From Formosa algae (GTDB taxonomy: Bacteria; Bacteroidota; Bacteroidia; Flavobacteriales; Flavobacteriaceae), in the NCBI RefSeq assembly GCF_001439665.1, contig NZ_LMAK01000014.1, positions 124,001 through 188,000 of the forward strand: a DNA stretch of 64,000 bases, read 5' to 3'. Below are positions 44,907 through 54,433 of the stretch, piece after piece. The position numbers were made by a program, and so were the translations under genes. The number at the start of each line of letters is the position of its first letter. The first letter of the stretch is position 1. The notes below the pieces were generated by a model. It searched no databases, was not told where the DNA came from, and was given only the letters and a program-made list of their open reading frames with translations.

Positions 44907-47900
44907 ATGTTAATGATGCTCTTTACAGCGTATTCATTTTCACAAACAATTACTGTCGATATAGCCAGTGTATCCACAGGTACCGCCGAAGAAGACACTT
45001 CCGATGGTGATATTGCCATCGCCAGTTCCGATTTAGAATTTTATCACGATGGTGATACCGAACAGGTGGTAGGTATCCATTTTGAACAGGTTAATTTACC
45101 TGAAGATGCGGTAATTACAAATGCCTATATTCAGTTTCAAGCAGATCAAGAAGGTGCTGGAGATGTTACTGTAAACATTACAGGAGATGCAAGTGATAAT
45201 GCAGTCGGATTGAGTGATAATGGCGATTACGGAATTTCGTCCAGAACAGCTACAACTGCAAATGTAGATTGGGCTATTGCGAGTTGGGTTGGACAAAAAG
45301 ATGAAGCTTCAGAAAATCAAAGAACTCCAGATATTAGTGCCGTTATTACCGAAATTATAAGCAGAGATGGATGGGTTTCGGGGAATAATTTGGCTTTTGT
45401 ATTTACAGGAGTATCACGTTCTGATGGGGCTTGGAGAGAAGCAGAAAGCGGAACAGCATCGGGCGGACCTATTTTACACTTGGTGTACACATCAGAGTCT
45501 GTAGAAGTAGGTGCAACCATTTCTACTGCAGATATCTCAATCAGTTCAGATAATGGTTCTGGAGAAGAAGATACAACAGATGGTTATGTGAGTGTAATAA
45601 GTTCCGATTTGGAATTTTATCATGATGGTGATACTGAACAAATTGTTGGACTTCATTTTGATAATATTAATATCCCTAAACATGCGACTATTAGTAAGGC
45701 ATATATTCAATTTCAAGCAGATCAAGATGGAGCAGGAGATGTTACTGTAAATATTCAAGGCGATGATAGCGATAATGCTTTAGGTCTTAAAGATAATGGT
45801 GACTACGGATTGTCTAAAAGAACTGCAACCTCTGCTAATGTAGATTGGGATATTGCAAGTTGGGTTGGACAAATTGGTTATGCTTCAGAAAATCAAAGAA
45901 CACCAGATATTAGTGCCATTATTTCAGAAATCACTTCTAGAGACGGTTGGGCTTTAGGAAATAGTATGGCTTTTACATTTACCGGAGTATCTAGGTCTGA
46001 TGGGGCTTGGAGAGAAGCAGAAAGTAATTCTGATGGCACACCAACTTTACATTTAGAATATATTACTCCTCCTGCAGAAATTACAGTATATGGAAATAGC
46101 TTAACCATAGCGAGTGGAAATGTTACTCCTGATGTTTTAGACGATACTCAGTTTGGAGATATTGGTATAAATCAAATCGTAACTAAAACTTATACGATTA
46201 CCAATATAGGCGAAGAAGCTTTAAACCTGTCAGGAGATCCTATAGTGTCTTTAACGGGAGATTCGGCGTTTACAATTAGTGTTCAGCCTGAAGTAGCGAT
46301 TTTAGAAGCTGGAGAGCACACTGAGTTTGAGATAGAATTTATTCCAACAGCTATTGAAGCCTATACAGCCACGGTGTCTATTATTAATAATGATACAGAT
46401 GAAAATCCATATACTTTTAATATAGCAGGAAGTGGAGCAACTCCAGTATTAGATTTAGATGTTTTAGGAAACGACATGCCAATAGAGAATGGAGATATCA
46501 CTCCAGATGTATTAGATAATACAGATTTTGGGTCTATTTACACTTTTATTGAGCGTGTTAAAACATTTACAATTCAAAATACAGGTAATAGTGTGTTAAC
46601 TATTGGATCTGTAACAAGTAGCGCAGATGATTTTACCATTATTAGTGCACCAGAATCGACTTTAAATATTGGAGCATCTACAACATTTCAAGTGTTGTTT
46701 ACACCTTTAAGTGCTGCAGAAATTACATCTGTTATTACTGTTAATAGTGATGATGAAGATGATAATGTCTTTACCTTTACCGTTAAAGGAGAGGGAATAA
46801 ATGGTACGTTCCCTGCTGCAATTTCAGCCGGCGATTCTTGGTTTTATTCTGCAGATGGCACAGACCATGGAACAGATTGGAGACTTTTAAATTTTGATCA
46901 AGGTAATTGGATAGAGGGAGCAACCGAAATTGGTTATGGCGATGGCGATGAAACGACAGATATTGGCCAACCAGCAACTCCAAGACCTATTACAACATAC
47001 TTTAGAAAGTATATAACCATAGAAGATACGTCTCTTTTTAATAGTTTAGACATCGAAGCTGTTAGAGATGATGGTATTATAGTTTACATTAATAATGTTG
47101 AAGTTTGGAGAAATAATTTACCAACATCAGAAACAATTTCTTTTAACGATGAAGCAGAATCTGCTATTGCCGGAGATGATGAGTCTGCTTGGAATTCAAG
47201 AAGTGTAAGTGTAGAGCCTTTGGTAAATGGTGTAAATGTAATCTCTGTAGAGATTCACCAATCAGGGAGTTCTAGTTCAGACATTAGTTTCAATTTTAAA
47301 TTAACGCCTAGCGAAGCACGATTACCTTCAGCATATATCGAACGTGGTCCGTATTTACAGTCCGGAACAGCTCATAGTGTTATTGTAAAATGGAGAACAG
47401 ATAATGCTACAGAATCTGTTGTAAATTACGGAACCAGCTTAGATGCTTTAACTCTAAATGAAGTTAGTGAAGATTTAACCACAGAGCATGAAGTCGTATT
47501 AACAGGCTTAACTCCGAATACCAAATATTATTATAACATCGGGAATAACACCGAAGTACTATCTGAAAGTACAACAGGAGATATGTACGTTATTACATCG
47601 CCTGAAGCAGGAACAGACCAGTTTATACGTGCTTGGATTTTAGGAGATCCTGGAACAGCAAACACTTCGCAAAGAGAAGTGCGAGATGCGTATTACAATT
47701 ATGTTGCAAACGCAACTGAGAATACAGGGAAAACAGATATGATGTTGTTTTTAGGTGATAACGCTTATAGTAGTGGTACAGATCTAGAATACCAATATGC
47801 GTTCTTTGATGTATACGACGAGATGTTGAAAAAATCTGTAGCATGGTCTTGCTTAGGAAACCACGATGGTTATACCGCAGATTCTGATACGCAATCTGGT

Positions 47901-48863
47901 CCGTATTACGATATTTATTCATTCCCAACTCAAGCAGAAGCAGGAGGAACAGCATCAGGTACAGAAGCGTATTATGCCTTCGATTATGGAAATATTCACT
48001 TTATCATTTTAGATTCTCACCATTCTAGCCGTGCCGTAGGAGATGCCATGTATAATTGGGCACAAACAGACATTCAAAACACGACACAGGATTGGATTGT
48101 AACCTTATTCCACCACCCAGCATATTCTAAAGGATCTCACGATTCAGATTATGAAGATAGACTTATCGATATGAGAGAAAATTTTATGCCTTTGTTAGAA
48201 GCAAATGGTGTAGATCTTGTTTTAAACGGACATAGTCATTCTTACGAGCGTTCTTATTTTATAAATGGACATCAAGGTGCTTCAAATACATTTAATATTG
48301 ATGAGGTTTCTAATGGCGGACATACAGTTGGAGCAACAGGAAGCGGAGATGGTAAGGCAGATGGTACTGGCGTATATCAAAAAACTCTAGATGCTACCGA
48401 AGGTGCTGTTTATATAACAACGGGTTCTGCAGGTCAGACTTCTGGAGGAGATTTAAATCATCAAGCCATGTCTGTATCTTTAAACGAACTTGGATCTTGC
48501 GTTATGGAAATAGAATCTGATGGAAATGGCGGACAAAACCTAAACATTAAATTTGTTAGGGATAACGGCGATATCGATGATTATTTTACCATCAATAAAT
48601 CTGGAGTTACTCTTTCTGTAGACCAGACAGATACTCAAGAAAATAGTATAAAAATATATCCAGTTCCTGCTAACGATTTATTGAACATAAAGGTTAATCT
48701 GAACGAAAATTTTAAAACAGCTAAAATTTATAACAATACAGGAGCTCTGGTAAAATCAACTACAGACGCGACTGTTAATGTTAGTAATCTAGCTTCAGGG
48801 ATGTATGTTGTTGAAATAAAAACAGATAAAAACACGTATTACAAATCTGTTATTATTGAGTAA
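44907..48863 (+). CDS. Giant secreted metallophosphatase with duplicated N-terminal domains
   Basis: This is a 1318-aa protein. After a short signal (MLMMLFTAYSFSQ) come two tandem copies of an unnamed beta domain (about 14-197 and 200-390), two choice-of-anchor-D/HYDIN-like Ig modules (about 395-630), a jelly-roll module (about 635-805), a purple-acid-phosphatase N-domain and catalytic domain (GDPG, LGDNAYS, GNHDG, LFHHPAYS, GHSHSYERS), and a type IX sorting tail (IYPVPANDLLNI to YKSVIIE). The catalytic half is paralogous to the 32794-34419 protein. Compared with that paralogue, the homologous start codon is ATA (44886) followed by ATT (44889). Either may be the true start, because the annotated ATG at 44907 leaves the signal peptide without its basic n-region. 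Confidence 0.9.
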   Translation: MLMMLFTAYSFSQTITVDIASVSTGTAEEDTSDGDIAIASSDLEFYHDGDTEQVVGIHFEQVNLPEDAVITNAYIQFQADQEGAGDVTVNITGDASDNAVGLSDNGDYGISSRTATTANVDWAIASWVGQKDEASENQRTPDISAVITEIISRDGWVSGNNLAFVFTGVSRSDGAWREAESGTASGGPILHLVYTSESVEVGATISTADISISSDNGSGEEDTTDGYVSVISSDLEFYHDGDTEQIVGLHFDNINIPKHATISKAYIQFQADQDGAGDVTVNIQGDDSDNALGLKDNGDYGLSKRTATSANVDWDIASWVGQIGYASENQRTPDISAIISEITSRDGWALGNSMAFTFTGVSRSDGAWREAESNSDGTPTLHLEYITPPAEITVYGNSLTIASGNVTPDVLDDTQFGDIGINQIVTKTYTITNIGEEALNLSGDPIVSLTGDSAFTISVQPEVAILEAGEHTEFEIEFIPTAIEAYTATVSIINNDTDENPYTFNIAGSGATPVLDLDVLGNDMPIENGDITPDVLDNTDFGSIYTFIERVKTFTIQNTGNSVLTIGSVTSSADDFTIISAPESTLNIGASTTFQVLFTPLSAAEITSVITVNSDDEDDNVFTFTVKGEGINGTFPAAISAGDSWFYSADGTDHGTDWRLLNFDQGNWIEGATEIGYGDGDETTDIGQPATPRPITTYFRKYITIEDTSLFNSLDIEAVRDDGIIVYINNVEVWRNNLPTSETISFNDEAESAIAGDDESAWNSRSVSVEPLVNGVNVISVEIHQSGSSSSDISFNFKLTPSEARLPSAYIERGPYLQSGTAHSVIVKWRTDNATESVVNYGTSLDALTLNEVSEDLTTEHEVVLTGLTPNTKYYYNIGNNTEVLSESTTGDMYVITSPEAGTDQFIRAWILGDPGTANTSQREVRDAYYNYVANATENTGKTDMMLFLGDNAYSSGTDLEYQYAFFDVYDEMLKKSVAWSCLGNHDGYTADSDTQSGPYYDIYSFPTQAEAGGTASGTEAYYAFDYGNIHFIILDSHHSSRAVGDAMYNWAQTDIQNTTQDWIVTLFHHPAYSKGSHDSDYEDRLIDMRENFMPLLEANGVDLVLNGHSHSYERSYFINGHQGASNTFNIDEVSNGGHTVGATGSGDGKADGTGVYQKTLDATEGAVYITTGSAGQTSGGDLNHQAMSVSLNELGSCVMEIESDGNGGQNLNIKFVRDNGDIDDYFTINKSGVTLSVDQTDTQENSIKIYPVPANDLLNIKVNLNENFKTAKIYNNTGALVKSTTDATVNVSNLASGMYVVEIKTDKNTYYKSVIIE
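44940..46075 (+). repeat. Intragenic tandem duplication in the giant phosphatase gene
   Basis: Two adjacent units of about 560 bp encode near-identical domains. Shared runs include SSDLEFYHDGDTEQ, AYIQFQADQ, SENQRTPDISA and TFTGVSRSDGAWREAES (the first copy has VFTGVSR). The first spans about 44940-45500 and the second about 45505-46075. The close match indicates a fairly recent internal duplication. Boundaries are approximate. Confidence 0.85.
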
Positions 48864-48885
48864 GTCATCCAATACAATATAGATA

Positions 48886-48930
48886 AAACCTCAACAAGTT
48901 CGGCTTAGGTCGGATTTTAGTTGAGGTTTT
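48886..48930 (+). terminator. Rho-independent terminator
   Basis: The stem AAACCTCAAC / GTTGAGGTTT with a 24-nt loop ends in a short T run, 23 bp after the giant phosphatase stop. Confidence 0.8.
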
Positions 48931-48962
48931 GCTATTATTTTGATAATAAATTTTAGTTAGTC

Positions 48963-50840
48963 ATGAAAAAAATAAGTCTTTTAATACTCACTGTAATGGT
49001 ATGTTTTTTTATGCTCTCTGGGCGAAAAACAACACTAGTGTATCAGGCTAATACCATTCCAAAAGAAGTCGAATTGTGGTATACAACACATTTTTATAAG
49101 TTTCAGGATGAAGTGAATACATTAGCAGATTTAGCTAATAAGTCTACATCTGTTAACGATTATGATGCCTTGAGGACGCAGATAAAAAAGACACGATTAA
49201 TTTATAAAAACATAGAATTTATATTCGATTATTACCAAACACCTTACAACGGAACATATATTAATGGGGCACCGTTACCTAAAATAAGCGAATATTTTGA
49301 AGCCGATCAAGTAATTGCGCCTTGCGGATTACAAGCTTTAGATGAAGCTGTATTTGAAGTAGAATCCATAGAAAACTTAAATCATATAAAAGATTTGGTT
49401 ACAGGCTTAAAAACGCGTGTAGATTTTATTACAAAAACACATTTACCCATTCAGTTAAAATCCAGTCAAATTATAGAATGCATACGGTCAGGAATGGTCC
49501 GTATTTTTACATTAGGTGTTACAGGTTACGATACACCGGGTTCTGTAAACGGAATAGAAGAAAGTTTACAGAGTATGAAAAGTATGGAACAGGCCTTTAT
49601 GTTTTTTGAACATGGGATGTATGCAGAAGCAAAGCCTAAATTTAAGCAGATAAAACGACTTTTTAAAAGCGGACAAAAAATGCTTAACGGCCAGACTAAT
49701 TTTAATGATTTAAATAGATTAGTGTTTTTAAAAGAGGTGGTTAATCCATTGTATTCTGAGTTATTAGAATTTCAGAATGAAAATAATATTAAACTAGAGC
49801 CATATAAAAAGCATGCGCAAGACTATCAGGCAAAGAACATTTTTAATATCAATTTTTTAAAGTCTAATTTCTTCTCAGAATTGGTGTATTTACCTCTAGA
49901 TAATCCAAAAACCATTGCATTAGGTGAGCTGTTGTTTAAAGATCCACAGCTTTCCAATAAAAATATAATGTCTTGCTTAACTTGTCATAATCCAGAAAAA
50001 GCTTTTACAGATGGTTTACCTAAGAGTAGATCAAATAGAGCAGGCGTTTTTACTTCGAGAAATTCTCCTACAATTTTAAATGCAGGATATTCTACACGTT
50101 ATTTTTTAGATATGCGTGCTTTTGATCTTGAAAAACAAGTGATGCATGTGGTCGATAACGATTTAGAGTTTAATACCGATTTTAAAACTATTGTTAGAAA
50201 GTTAAATTCAAATTCTGAATATGTCAATATGTTTAAAGCGGCTTATGGCGACATCAGTAAGGTTTATATTAATGAAAGGTCGGTTAGCAACGCGCTTGCA
50301 GCTTATGTAAATTCTCTAAAATCGTTTAATAGTGCATTCGACCAATATGTTAGAAACGAAAGTGATGAATATCCAGAAGATGCCAAACGCGGATTTAATT
50401 TATTTATGGGAAAAGCAGCTTGTGGCAGTTGCCATTTTGCTCCGATGTTTAACGGAACCATTCCTCCGTTTTATTTAGATTCGGAATCTGAAGTGTTAGG
50501 GATTACACAAGGTTTTGATAGCATCAATCCAAAATTAGATACAGATTTAGGCCGTATGAATAATGGATTATCAGGAGATCATCAACCTTACTACAAGAAT
50601 TCATTTAAGACGGTCACGATCAGAAATATTGCTTTAACAGCACCTTATATGCATAATGGGTCTTTTGAAACTTTAGAAGAGGTGTTAGAGTTTTATAATC
50701 TTGGAGGTGGAGCAGGAATGGGTTTAGAGGTAGAAAATCAGACCTTGCCGGACACACCATTAGATTTGTCTAAACAAGATATTAAAGATATTATTGCCTT
50801 TATGGAAACCCTTACAGATGTTTCTGAATATGTGAATTAA
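48963..50840 (+). CDS. Imelysin-like domain fused to di-haem cytochrome c peroxidase (MauG/CCP)
   Basis: This 625-aa exported protein has a helical N-terminal region (about 25-290) that looks imelysin-like, with no haem motif. The C-terminal half is a di-haem peroxidase: haem motif CLTCH near residue 337 with NPEKAFTDG after it, SRNSPTILNAGY, the second haem motif CGSCH near 487, and TAPYMHNGSFETLEEVLEFY, as in the MauG/CCP family. Stand-alone members are about 350 aa, so the fusion explains the extra length. Imelysin folds are associated with iron acquisition. The protein may oxidise a metal ligand or remove peroxide in the periplasm; substrate unknown. Confidence 0.85.
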   Translation: MKKISLLILTVMVCFFMLSGRKTTLVYQANTIPKEVELWYTTHFYKFQDEVNTLADLANKSTSVNDYDALRTQIKKTRLIYKNIEFIFDYYQTPYNGTYINGAPLPKISEYFEADQVIAPCGLQALDEAVFEVESIENLNHIKDLVTGLKTRVDFITKTHLPIQLKSSQIIECIRSGMVRIFTLGVTGYDTPGSVNGIEESLQSMKSMEQAFMFFEHGMYAEAKPKFKQIKRLFKSGQKMLNGQTNFNDLNRLVFLKEVVNPLYSELLEFQNENNIKLEPYKKHAQDYQAKNIFNINFLKSNFFSELVYLPLDNPKTIALGELLFKDPQLSNKNIMSCLTCHNPEKAFTDGLPKSRSNRAGVFTSRNSPTILNAGYSTRYFLDMRAFDLEKQVMHVVDNDLEFNTDFKTIVRKLNSNSEYVNMFKAAYGDISKVYINERSVSNALAAYVNSLKSFNSAFDQYVRNESDEYPEDAKRGFNLFMGKAACGSCHFAPMFNGTIPPFYLDSESEVLGITQGFDSINPKLDTDLGRMNNGLSGDHQPYYKNSFKTVTIRNIALTAPYMHNGSFETLEEVLEFYNLGGGAGMGLEVENQTLPDTPLDLSKQDIKDIIAFMETLTDVSEYVN

Positions 50841-50872
50841 TAAGGGAAAAAAGACACCGTTTAATTACATGA

Positions 50873-50907
50873 AAAAGCCAAATACAATCGTTGCATTTGG
50901 CTTTTTT
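50873..50907 (+). terminator. Rho-independent terminator
   Basis: The stem AAAGCCAAAT / ATTTGGCTTT with an 11-nt loop runs into six T, 32 bp after the peroxidase gene. The A-run on the other side could also stop the convergent minus-strand gene. Confidence 0.88.
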
Positions 50908-50944
50908 TATACTTTTAAAACACTTGTGTCTATACAGTTTTATT

Positions 50945-52024
50945 TTAAGGTCTAAATTCTTTTTTCTTGATCCCGAAACGATATTGTAATCCTGTTAAGA
51001 TAAAACGTTGTTCGTCAGACAAGCTATATTCACCTCTAACCATCCAATTTTTACTAAGCTGTAGATTAAACCCCATCTGAAACGTTAAAGTCTGTGCTAA
51101 TTCTTTACGAATTTGATAGTCTACTTTTGTAGAAAATAACCCACTTTCATTTACTTTATCTTCAATAGTCTGTAAAGCCTGGTTTTGAGCTTGTAATTTT
51201 ATTTTTTCGGCTGCACTTGTTCCGGGCGCATCTATGATTTCTTGATTGCTTGCTATTTTTTCATCTACTGCATCATTAAAAGTGGCATCTAATTCAGGAA
51301 AGACTTCATCTAATCCTATAGATCCCGAATTTCCTTTGGCACCTACAAAGTTTCTATACATGGTTCCAGCATATGGAGCAATATAAAAATCAGGATTTTT
51401 GTCTGATAATCGGAATCGATATCCTGCTCTAGCAGATAAGGTTGCATATCCCACTTGATTTTCTAACAATTCTGTATTGGTACGCGAGTAGTTAAAATCT
51501 GTACTTACAAAGTAATTATTCCAACCAAAAACTAAGGTTGTACCAATACCATAAGTTGTGGCATCAAACTCTACCTTAGAAGAAAATTCAGGTAATTGTA
51601 AAATGATTTCACCAGTTGCATCTTTCCATGTAGGTTGAAGAGCAACTTGTGTTCCTCCGGTTACTGTAGAAAATAAACCATACACATTCATAAAAGGTAA
51701 AACCCAAGCATCTGCTCTAAAATTTACACCGTTTGTGGTGGCAGTTACTTTTGTAAAGTTTAAAGTTTCTACATTCAATACATCAGTAAAATCTTTTCCA
51801 CCGACTTCTAAACCAAATTCTGTAATGTCTAAATCCATAAACACATTTACATAATTTAGGTTTAAACCAAAAGGAAGTTGTAATTGATCTGCCATACCAC
51901 GATCTGCAACTTTTTGTCCCCAAACGGGCAACACATAAGGGTAAGCAATAGAATCTTTTTCTTGAGAGTATCCGTTAGTAGCTAAGCAGCATATAGCTAG
52001 TAAGCAGAGTATAAATTGTTTCAT
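50945..52024 (-). CDS. Outer-membrane beta-barrel protein of unknown function
   Basis: This 359-aa protein has a signal peptide MKQFILCLLAICCLATNGYS. The body consists of amphipathic beta strands (VNVFMDLDITEFGLEVGG, TTLVFGWNNYFVSTDFNYSR, LSARAGYRFRLSD) and ends in RFILTGLQYRFGIKKK, as expected of a small barrel. An acidic helical insert (about 240-300: FNDAVDEKIASNQEIIDAPG) lies in one loop. No substrate clue comes from neighbours. It stands alone on the minus strand. Confidence 0.72.
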   Translation of the reverse strand: MKQFILCLLAICCLATNGYSQEKDSIAYPYVLPVWGQKVADRGMADQLQLPFGLNLNYVNVFMDLDITEFGLEVGGKDFTDVLNVETLNFTKVTATTNGVNFRADAWVLPFMNVYGLFSTVTGGTQVALQPTWKDATGEIILQLPEFSSKVEFDATTYGIGTTLVFGWNNYFVSTDFNYSRTNTELLENQVGYATLSARAGYRFRLSDKNPDFYIAPYAGTMYRNFVGAKGNSGSIGLDEVFPELDATFNDAVDEKIASNQEIIDAPGTSAAEKIKLQAQNQALQTIEDKVNESGLFSTKVDYQIRKELAQTLTFQMGFNLQLSKNWMVRGEYSLSDEQRFILTGLQYRFGIKKKEFRP

Positions 52025-52321
52025 ACTAATTATAAGGTTGGTTTGTGATTTATAGCGAATTAAATATAATTAATTTGTCATGTTTTACTACCAAATTAAT
52101 TAAAATCTGATCTTAATTTTATGTGTTAAATTTCACTTAAATTGAGTGGACTAAAATATGTAACCTTTTTTTACAAACCAAGAAGAGTAATATAAATATG
52201 TATATAGTAAGGTGTTAGTGTGTTGTTTTGTTAATAATTTCGCTTAGCTTTTTCTGCTTAATAGTGCTAATTTAGATGGTTTTAATAGCCTAAGATTAAG
52301 ATGCTTAATTTTAAATATTGT
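52025..52321. other. Non-coding gap upstream of the outer-membrane protein gene
   Basis: These 297 bp are very AT-rich. They should contain the promoter of the minus-strand outer-membrane protein gene and the 3' end of the DUF779 transcript. I see no reading frame, hairpin terminator or repeat in them. Confidence 0.5.
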
Positions 52322-52684
52322 TTAGTTGTTTTTTTTATTTAATACAGCATTTTCTTCCTCGGTTAACAGTCTAGAATGAATTAAAAATCGTAATCCTAAA
52401 GGGATTTCTAAAGAGAAACTCGCACCACGGCCTTCGGTAACATCTACAGTTAAATGTGTGTGTTTCCAATATTCAAATTGATCCTGATTCATATAAAAAT
52501 TTACACCTTGTAACGTCCCTAACAGAATGTCACTTTCGTCTATATACATATCGTCTTTTTCTAATAACATCGGTGCAGATCCATCGCAACAACCTCCACT
52601 TTGATGAAATATTAGAGCTCCATGTTTTGCTTTTAATGTGTTTAAAACCTTTGTGGCGGTTTCAGTTATTGCTATTCTATCCAT
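52322..52684 (-). CDS. DUF779 family protein
   Basis: This is a 120-aa soluble protein. Family marks are a central FHQSGGCCDGSAPMLLEKDD with a Cys pair, FYMNQDQFEYWKHTHLTVDV, and RGASFSLEIPLGLRFL near the end. DUF779 genes typically sit next to aldehyde dehydrogenases, as here (78 bp downstream of one), and may serve as a small partner. The Cys-Cys and His residues could bind a metal. A hairpin between the two genes may lower its expression. Confidence 0.86.
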   Translation of the reverse strand: MDRIAITETATKVLNTLKAKHGALIFHQSGGCCDGSAPMLLEKDDMYIDESDILLGTLQGVNFYMNQDQFEYWKHTHLTVDVTEGRGASFSLEIPLGLRFLIHSRLLTEEENAVLNKKNN

Positions 52685-52692
52685 AATTTTAA

Positions 52693-52734
52693 AATTAAAA
52701 AGGCTACCATATTTTTAATTTATAGGATAGCCTT
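52693..52734 (-). terminator. Terminator or attenuator between aldehyde dehydrogenase and DUF779 genes
   Basis: On the minus strand AAGGCTATCC pairs with GGTAGCCTT (one bulge), followed by TTTTTAATTTT. It begins 29 bp after the dehydrogenase stop and ends 9 bp before the DUF779 start codon, leaving no room for a separate promoter, so partial read-through is likely. Confidence 0.65.
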
Positions 52735-52762
52735 ATTCACTATTAACCAACAACTATTACTA

Positions 52763-54262
52763 TTAAAAGAATCCTAATTTATTTTTATCATAAGAGATTA
52801 ACATGTTTTTGGTTTGACGATAGTAATTCAGCATCATAACATGGTTTTCTCTTCCGAAGCCAGATTTTTTATAGCCTCCAAATGGTGCATGAGCTGGATA
52901 CGCATGATAACAGTTTACCCAAACACGACCAGCTTTAATGGCTCTAGGAATTTGATAGAGTTGATGTGCATCTCGCGTCCACACACCAGCACCCAATCCA
53001 TATAAAGTGTCGTTAGCAATCTCTATGGCTTCAGCTTCATCTTTAAATTTTGCAACACAAGCTACAGGTCCGAAAATTTCTTCTTGAAATATGCGCATTT
53101 TATTATGACCTTCAAATAGGGTAGGTTTAATATAGAAACCCTTTGCTAAGTTTCCATCTAGAATATTAGCTTCTCCACCCGTGAGTATTTTAGCACCTTC
53201 TTCCTTTCCAATATCAAAATACGATTGTATTTTTTCATATTGATCGTTAGAAGCTTGAGCGCCCACCATAGTATTTACATCGTATGGATCTGCCTGAATA
53301 ATGGCATTAGTTCGTTCTACCACACGAGCCATAAAGGCATCATAAATATCTTCTTGGACCAAAATTCTTGAAGGACAGGTACACACTTCACCTTGATTAA
53401 ACGCAAATAATACAGCACCTTCAATAGCTTTATCTAAAAAAGCATCGTCTGCATCCATAACAGAATTAAAGAAAATATTAGGCGATTTACCACCTAATTC
53501 CATAGTCACCGGATTTAAGTTTTTAGAGGCGTATTGCATAATTAATTGTCCGGTAGTCGTTTCGCCTGTAAATGCCACTTTATCTACGCGAGCACTAGAG
53601 GCTAAGGGTTTTCCTGCTTCTGGTCCAAAACCATGAATAATATTTACCACACCTGGAGGAAAAACATCCGCAATTTTTTCCATTAGAAATGTTGCCGAAG
53701 AAGGTGTTTGTTCGGCTGGTTTTAAAACCACACAATTTCCTGTAACTAAAGCAGGAGGTAATTTCCAAGATAACATTAGTAACGGAAAATTCCATGGAAT
53801 AATTTGTCCAACGACCCCTAAAGGTTCTTTAATATTCATAGATAATGTGTGTTGGTCTAATTCTGTAGCACTTCCTTCTTCAGAACGAATACAGGCTGCG
53901 AAATATCGCCAATGGTCTACAGCTAAAGGAATATCTGCATTTAAGGTTTCGCGTATGGGTTTGCCGTTATCGCAGGTTTCAATTAAGGCAAATGCTTCTA
54001 AATGTGCTTCAATAATATCTGCAACTTTATTGAGTAATGCGGCACGAGTTGCAGCAGGAGTATGTCCCCAAGAGTCTTTAGCCGCATTGGCTGCATCTAA
54101 AGCCAATTCTATATCTTCTTTTTGCGATCGTGGATATTTTGCTATTAAACTGTTATCTACGGGCGAGGTATTCTCGAAATATTGTCCGCCCAATGGCGCA
54201 ACAAATTTTCCGTTTATAAAATTGTCGTATTTCTCTTTGAATTCTGGCTTTGAATAATTCAT
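52763..54262 (-). CDS. NAD(P)-dependent aldehyde dehydrogenase
   Basis: This 499-aa enzyme has the full family signature: [26 protein letters not shown], the Rossmann FTGETTTGQ, catalytic Glu255 in MELGGKSPN, catalytic Cys294 in NQGEVCTC, and FGPVACV. Its pairing with DUF779 and a divergent AraC regulator resembles the acetaldehyde/AldB-ExaC branch. It oxidises an aldehyde to the acid, perhaps acetaldehyde or lactaldehyde. The exact substrate cannot be read from the sequence. Confidence 0.93.
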   Translation of the reverse strand: MNYSKPEFKEKYDNFINGKFVAPLGGQYFENTSPVDNSLIAKYPRSQKEDIELALDAANAAKDSWGHTPAATRAALLNKVADIIEAHLEAFALIETCDNGKPIRETLNADIPLAVDHWRYFAACIRSEEGSATELDQHTLSMNIKEPLGVVGQIIPWNFPLLMLSWKLPPALVTGNCVVLKPAEQTPSSATFLMEKIADVFPPGVVNIIHGFGPEAGKPLASSARVDKVAFTGETTTGQLIMQYASKNLNPVTMELGGKSPNIFFNSVMDADDAFLDKAIEGAVLFAFNQGEVCTCPSRILVQEDIYDAFMARVVERTNAIIQADPYDVNTMVGAQASNDQYEKIQSYFDIGKEEGAKILTGGEANILDGNLAKGFYIKPTLFEGHNKMRIFQEEIFGPVACVAKFKDEAEAIEIANDTLYGLGAGVWTRDAHQLYQIPRAIKAGRVWVNCYHAYPAHAPFGGYKKSGFGRENHVMMLNYYRQTKNMLISYDKNKLGFF

Positions 54263-54359
54263 TTAAAATGATGTTAAATTATTAAATAAGTAATTTTTTG
54301 ATTAAATAAATGTGTTATATTTATTTTTAGTAAAGTTATTTTGTTAAATATGAATTCAC

Positions 54360-54394
54360 TTGAACATATTTATCATAATTTTGAACATATCTAT
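54360..54394. promoter_or_regulatory. Direct repeat operator, 21-bp period
   Basis: TTGAACATATTTAT (54360-54373) is repeated as TTGAACATATCTAT (54381-54394), 13 of 14 bases identical, exactly two helical turns apart. It lies in the 171-bp gap between the divergent aldehyde dehydrogenase and AraC genes. AraC dimers bind direct half-sites with this period, so the adjacent regulator is the likely ligand. Confidence 0.7.
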
Positions 54395-54433
54395 TGTTTC
54401 CTAATTATCTAATATCATTTTAAAGGTTTGCCC

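Noticed and set aside
47623-47955. 110-aa minus-strand reading frame inside the giant phosphatase gene
   Set aside because: It lies wholly antisense to a conserved catalytic domain, has no family resemblance and has shadow-frame composition.
53847-54257. 136-aa plus-strand reading frame opposite the aldehyde dehydrogenase
   Set aside because: Antisense shadow of a strongly conserved enzyme; Ser/Ala-rich composition typical of the complementary frame.
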